DNA from: Alphaproteobacteria bacterium
GTDB taxonomy: Bacteria; Pseudomonadota; Alphaproteobacteria; Rhizobiales; JAJFHC01
NCBI GenBank assembly: GCA_021775805.1
Contig: JAJFHD010000130.1
Span: 1-64,000 of the forward strand
Direction: 5' to 3'
Length of the DNA stretch: 64,000 nucleotides
Shown: in pieces, positions 60,839 through 64,000 of the stretch
How positions within the stretch are numbered: position 1 is the stretch's first letter
How the letters are laid out: each line of letters starts with the position of its first letter
Translations under genes and position numbers: made by a program
Notes under the pieces: model-generated
Told to the model about the DNA's origin: nothing
What the model saw: the letters and a program-made list of their open reading frames with translations, nothing else
Databases searched by the model: none

Positions 60839-61378
60839 TCAGATGTCGATGGCATCTTGCAGTTTGGATAGATAGTCAGAGACGAATTGCCTGGTCGTAT
60901 CGTCAATCAGTTCACCGTTTTTATCGAACTTGTCACCGGCGTTGCCGACCAGGACTTCCGGTCCGTTCAGCGTATTGGCATTGAGGTAGACGAAGATCTG
61001 CCGCAGGTGATGGTTGGCCATGATCGTGCCGAGCACGCCGCGGCTGGCACCGGTGATGGCGATCGGCTTGCTGTCGAACGGTTGCGGAGGTGTTTTGGAG
61101 GCCCAGTCGATGGCGTTTTTCAGGACGGCCGGGACTGACCGATTGTACTCGGGACAGGCAATGACCAGACCATCGGCTTCACGTAGTGCGGAAACAAAAT
61201 TGTCCACAACCGCCGGCAGCCCTGCTTCATGGACATCGCCGTTGTACATGGGAATTTCTGACAGGCTCAGGATCTCGATTTCCATGTCCGCCGGGGCCAG
61301 CGCCTGACAGGCCCGCAACAGCATTGTATTCAAGGAGCCTCTTCGAAGACTGCCCGACAGGCCGATGACTCTAGACAT
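60839..61378 (-). CDS. NADPH-dependent FMN reductase (flavodoxin fold)
   Basis: A 179-residue flavodoxin-fold protein: GLSGSLRRGSLNTMLLRA is the FMN phosphate loop, ADGLVIACPEYNRSVPAVLK and NAIDWASK are the SsuE/ChrR-type motifs, and ITGASRGVLGTIMANHHLRQ completes it. It reduces FMN or quinones with NAD(P)H and may supply reduced flavin to a monooxygenase. The ATG at 61378 has GGAGG upstream. It follows the ABC importer operon by 60 bases on the same strand, as SsuE does in sulfonate operons. Confidence 0.85.
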   Translation of the reverse strand: MSRVIGLSGSLRRGSLNTMLLRACQALAPADMEIEILSLSEIPMYNGDVHEAGLPAVVDNFVSALREADGLVIACPEYNRSVPAVLKNAIDWASKTPPQPFDSKPIAITGASRGVLGTIMANHHLRQIFVYLNANTLNGPEVLVGNAGDKFDKNGELIDDTTRQFVSDYLSKLQDAIDI

Positions 61379-61438
61379 GGCAACCTCCACTTGTATCGCC
61401 GTCGGGCGTCCTCAATTCATCAAGAAGTTCGATAACCG

Positions 61439-62197
61439 TCAGTGCCCGATGGCGACTTCGAGCTCGCGCTCATAGTCCTGGAACTTCTCGTCGTGCCGGT
61501 TGCGGGGTCGGTCCAGGTCGATCGTCAGTTCGAGTGTCACCGTCGCCGGGCGGCCGCTCAACACGACCACACGGTCCGACAGGTAAACCGCCTCACGGAT
61601 GTCGTGGGTAACGAAGAGAATGGTTTTCTTGGTTCTTTCCCAGATCTCGTTGAGCGCTGCCTGCATGGTTTCACGGGTCTGCGCGTCAAGCGCGCCGAAT
61701 GGTTCATCCATCAGCAACACGGCAGGCTCTATGGCAAGCGCCCGTGCAAGACCGACGCGCTGGCGCATGCCGCCCGACAGACGGTGGATGTGATAATCTT
61801 CAAAGCCGGTCAGTCCGACCAGATCGACATATTTTTTCGCAACATCATGGCGCTGCGATCGCGGCACACCCTTGGTTCTCAATCCGAACGCCACATTCTT
61901 GATGACTGTGAGCCAGGGAAACAACGCAAACTCCTGAAAGACAACGCCACGATCGAGTCCGGGGCCATCGACCTGGACGCCATCGACGAGAATAGTCCCG
62001 CCTTTCCCCGTATCCAGCCCCGCCGCAAGGTTGAGCAAAGTGGACTTGCCGCAACCGGATGTACCGATAATGCTGACGAATTCACCTTCGGCGATCTTCA
62101 GAGAAATATCTTCGAACACGGTCAGCGAGCGGGTCGTGTTCCAGCCCTCACGGCGATGATAAGTCTTGCTCAGATTTTCGACGACAAGCTCGCCCAT
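61439..62197 (-). CDS. ABC transporter ATP-binding subunit (TauB/SsuB type)
   Basis: A 252-residue ATPase with Walker A (GTSGCGKST), signature (LSGGMRQRVGLARALA), Walker B (VLLMDEPFGALDAQTRE) and the switch histidine in FVTHDIREAVYLSDRV. It energises the permease encoded 6 bases upstream. It belongs to the taurine/nitrate/sulfonate importer group; the ligand is unresolved. A plus-strand open frame across it is a shadow. Confidence 0.93.
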   Translation of the reverse strand: MGELVVENLSKTYHRREGWNTTRSLTVFEDISLKIAEGEFVSIIGTSGCGKSTLLNLAAGLDTGKGGTILVDGVQVDGPGLDRGVVFQEFALFPWLTVIKNVAFGLRTKGVPRSQRHDVAKKYVDLVGLTGFEDYHIHRLSGGMRQRVGLARALAIEPAVLLMDEPFGALDAQTRETMQAALNEIWERTKKTILFVTHDIREAVYLSDRVVVLSGRPATVTLELTIDLDRPRNRHDEKFQDYERELEVAIGH

Positions 62198-62203
62198 ACC
62201 GGT

Positions 62204-63058
62204 CTACTCCAGTTCCCTCATCGTGCCCCAGCGCTCGACCGTCATGACTTCAAGCGTGCGCAGGAACACCCGTTCGATCAGCAGACCAATGACCCCGACC
62301 ACGACAAGAGCGCCATAAACGATATCGGAGTTGAAGAATTCGCGGGCCCAATAGATCCGGTAACCCAGGCCGGAACTGACTGACACGAGCATTTCCGCGA
62401 CGATCAGAATGCGCCAGCACCGCGAGAACGCCAATCGGTACCCGCTGATGATCGATGGCAGAGCGGCGGGGATCAACACCCGCCAAAAGAGCCCAATTCC
62501 CTTCACCCCGAACGCCCTGCCCGCTTTGATGAGTGAGGAATCCACAGTCTTCACACCGGTCCAGGTGTTCAGCATCACGGTAAGGGCGACCTCGTACATG
62601 AGGATGCTGGTGATCGCCAGTTCGGTCAGACCAAACCACATCATGGACAGAGGAAACAGTGCCGTGCCGGGAATGGCCAGGAGGAAGTTCATTGGAGCGA
62701 CAAGTGCCCGCTCCCAGAGTCTGAAGTACCCCATCATGGCGCCAAGCAACGTGCCGGCAATGACGCCGACAAAAACGCTCTTGAACAACCGGCTGATCGT
62801 TCCGCTCACGTCCCTCCAGAGCACACCGTCGCGCGCCATTTCATAGATGGCATAGAAAACATCCGACAGAGGCGGAAAAATCGCCGCCGGCATCCCGCCG
62901 AACCGGGCAAACAATTCCCAGAGCAGCATGATGACGCCGAGCGGCGCAAGCATGGTTGCGGTGTTCCAGACCGCACGCATCCAGCCTCCGCCGGTGGAGT
63001 ACGCTTCCGGCGAAGGCTGTTTAGCCAGGCGACCAGTTTCAGTTGTTGTTGTCGCCAT
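62204..63058 (-). CDS. ABC transporter permease (TauC/SsuC type)
   Basis: A 284-residue membrane protein with about six helices and the EAA loop (KAGRAFGVKGIGLFWRVLIP then AALPSIISGYRLAFSRCWRI), as in the BPD_transp_1 domain. The N-terminus (about 30 residues) is cytosolic and polar. It is the translocation path for the ligand bound by the periplasmic protein encoded 31 bases upstream. Confidence 0.92.
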   Translation of the reverse strand: MATTTTETGRLAKQPSPEAYSTGGGWMRAVWNTATMLAPLGVIMLLWELFARFGGMPAAIFPPLSDVFYAIYEMARDGVLWRDVSGTISRLFKSVFVGVIAGTLLGAMMGYFRLWERALVAPMNFLLAIPGTALFPLSMMWFGLTELAITSILMYEVALTVMLNTWTGVKTVDSSLIKAGRAFGVKGIGLFWRVLIPAALPSIISGYRLAFSRCWRILIVAEMLVSVSSGLGYRIYWAREFFNSDIVYGALVVVGVIGLLIERVFLRTLEVMTVERWGTMRELE

Positions 63059-63089
63059 GTTCAGATTTCCACAATCGCATCAAAGTGAC

Positions 63090-64000
63090 CTACTTGACGG
63101 CGGCTTCGGCTTTTTCACCAAATTCCCTGTGGATGATCTTGTCAAGTTCCAGCGGCGTCTTGATGCGTCCGGCCTTGACCAGGTAGTTCGCCGTGGCCGG
63201 AAGATCCTGCCAGTCGGCATCCGTAACCGCAACACCGCCAAAACGCTCGACATCAAACATCATTTGCCTGGCGGTTGCCTCGTCCAGTTTGGATCCGGTC
63301 GTTTTGAGATGCTCGAAATAGACCTTGAGCGCTCCATCCGGATTTTCGCGAATGAACTTGTGAGCCTTTGCATAGGCGTTGACCACACCTTGCACAGCAC
63401 CCGCGTTGGCATTCAGGTTCTCTTCCGTGGTCGACAGGATAAACGGATAGGTGATGCCGGCAAGTTTCATGAAATCGCCGGTGCTCAGGATCTCCTTGCC
63501 GTGACCTGCCTGTACAATGCGCTCCATCCCCGGATCCCAGCCGATGACCGCATCGAAGGTATCGCCGGAAACCATGGCGGCCGGCATATCGCGTACCCGC
63601 ACGTTGCTAATACCAAGGTCTTCGCCTTTCAGGCCCTTCTTTTCCAGAAGCATCTGAATGATCATGTGCATGCCGGTTCCCACTTGGGTCCCAACACGCA
63701 TGCCCTTGAAGTCTTCAAGAGTTTTTAGACCAGCGTGCTTGTTGGCGGCGATCAGCCGGCCAAAATAACCGCGCGAGACAATCCCGACGCCGTGCAATGG
63801 CAGACCCTTGGAAACCGCCGAGAAAAATGCGGTGTGAGACGACTCGGCAAATTGCACCGACCCGCCGGCCAGCGCTTCGATCGCCACGCCGCCACGAGAG
63901 ACCGGCTTCAGATCTATCTCGATGCCTTCTTCTTTGAAATAACCCTTGGCTTTGGCAACGATCGTGGGCACCTGGTTGACACCCGTCGACATGCTGATCG
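63090..64000 (-). CDS. ABC transporter periplasmic binding protein (TauA/SsuA/NMT1-like), partial
   Basis: About 300 residues of an NMT1/SsuA-type binding protein; its start and signal peptide lie beyond the right edge. Visible: NQVPTIVAKAKGYFKEEGIE near the N-terminus, LAGGSVQFAES, GMRVGTQVGTGMHMIIQMLL and the C-terminal INE-like tail. These proteins bind sulfonates, nitrate, thiamine precursors or aromatic acids. With the permease, ATPase and FMN reductase, a sulfonate or aromatic substrate is a reasonable guess. Confidence 0.85.
   Translation of the reverse strand, partial: ISMSTGVNQVPTIVAKAKGYFKEEGIEIDLKPVSRGGVAIEALAGGSVQFAESSHTAFFSAVSKGLPLHGVGIVSRGYFGRLIAANKHAGLKTLEDFKGMRVGTQVGTGMHMIIQMLLEKKGLKGEDLGISNVRVRDMPAAMVSGDTFDAVIGWDPGMERIVQAGHGKEILSTGDFMKLAGITYPFILSTTEENLNANAGAVQGVVNAYAKAHKFIRENPDGALKVYFEHLKTTGSKLDEATARQMMFDVERFGGVAVTDADWQDLPATANYLVKAGRIKTPLELDKIIHREFGEKAEAAVK

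Noticed and set aside
1..64000. CRISPR arrays, tRNA or rRNA genes, integrase/attachment sites
   Set aside because: No regular repeat-spacer pattern, tRNA-like sequence or integrase gene was seen on reading through the window.

Overview
The window looks like chromosomal DNA of an alphaproteobacterium: GC-rich, dense, tightly packed operons, many ATGA start/stop overlaps, a tripartite tricarboxylate transporter (TTT) system, Thauera/Magnetospirillum-type anaerobic benzoyl-CoA genes, and demethylase families common in Hyphomicrobiales/Rhodobacterales-like bacteria. The taxon is an inference from gene content. There are no rRNA, tRNA or CRISPR features, and the only mobile-element trace is a broken IS5-family transposase fragment near base 314.

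Region 1 (about 0.5-18.0 kb) is an anaerobic aromatic-acid module. On the minus strand, had-oah-dch-bcrCBAD-fdx encodes ATP-driven dearomatisation of benzoyl-CoA by a class I benzoyl-CoA reductase and the modified beta-oxidation up to hydrolytic ring opening. Divergent korAB (2-oxoacid:ferredoxin oxidoreductase) probably supplies reduced ferredoxin and is coupled to a ferritin-like diiron protein. Further right, a second minus-strand operon (FlK-like thioesterase, padB, fused padC-padD, phenylacetate-CoA ligase) carries phenylacetate activation and alpha-oxidation of phenylacetyl-CoA. Two similar 22-bp operator-like motifs sit in the promoters of the two halves. No dedicated five-subunit phenylglyoxylate dehydrogenase and no regulator are in view.

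Region 2 (18.2-39.1 kb) looks like catabolism of an N-methylated amine or amino alcohol: a trimethylamine-dehydrogenase-like flavoprotein, a Tm-1-like protein, a dimethylglycine-dehydrogenase-like enzyme, an APH-fold kinase plus a class III aminotransferase of the phospho-lyase type, a TTT transporter (tctABC), and a divergent IclR regulator followed by a second aminotransferase and an MBL-fold hydrolase. Next come an operon of CitE-like protein, selenium-binding protein/methanethiol oxidase, 2Fe-2S ferredoxin and CoA-binding protein, then a GcvT-like/GMC oxidoreductase pair.

Region 3 (39.2-57.1 kb) mixes envelope and ion-homeostasis genes (CDF, MscS, MgtE, TerC, MFS) with amide-bond chemistry: a RimK cassette (zinc-protease-like, RimK, AstE-like deacylase) and a minus-strand operon of large Orn/Lys/Arg decarboxylase, ATP-grasp ligase, C45 Ntn-hydrolase, TerC and MFS exporter. 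gabT lies directly upstream. This operon is the best candidate for an undescribed pathway (a decarboxylated amino acid ligated by an ATP-grasp enzyme and trimmed by an Ntn-hydrolase). LysR, MscS and nitrilase remnants show that the area has been rearranged.

Region 4 (57.2-64 kb) contains an unrecognised acidic-tailed protein, an extradiol-type dioxygenase, a core MetE-like methyltransferase, a carboxymuconolactone-decarboxylase-family protein, an FMN reductase and a TauABC/SsuABC-type ABC importer whose binding protein runs off the right edge.
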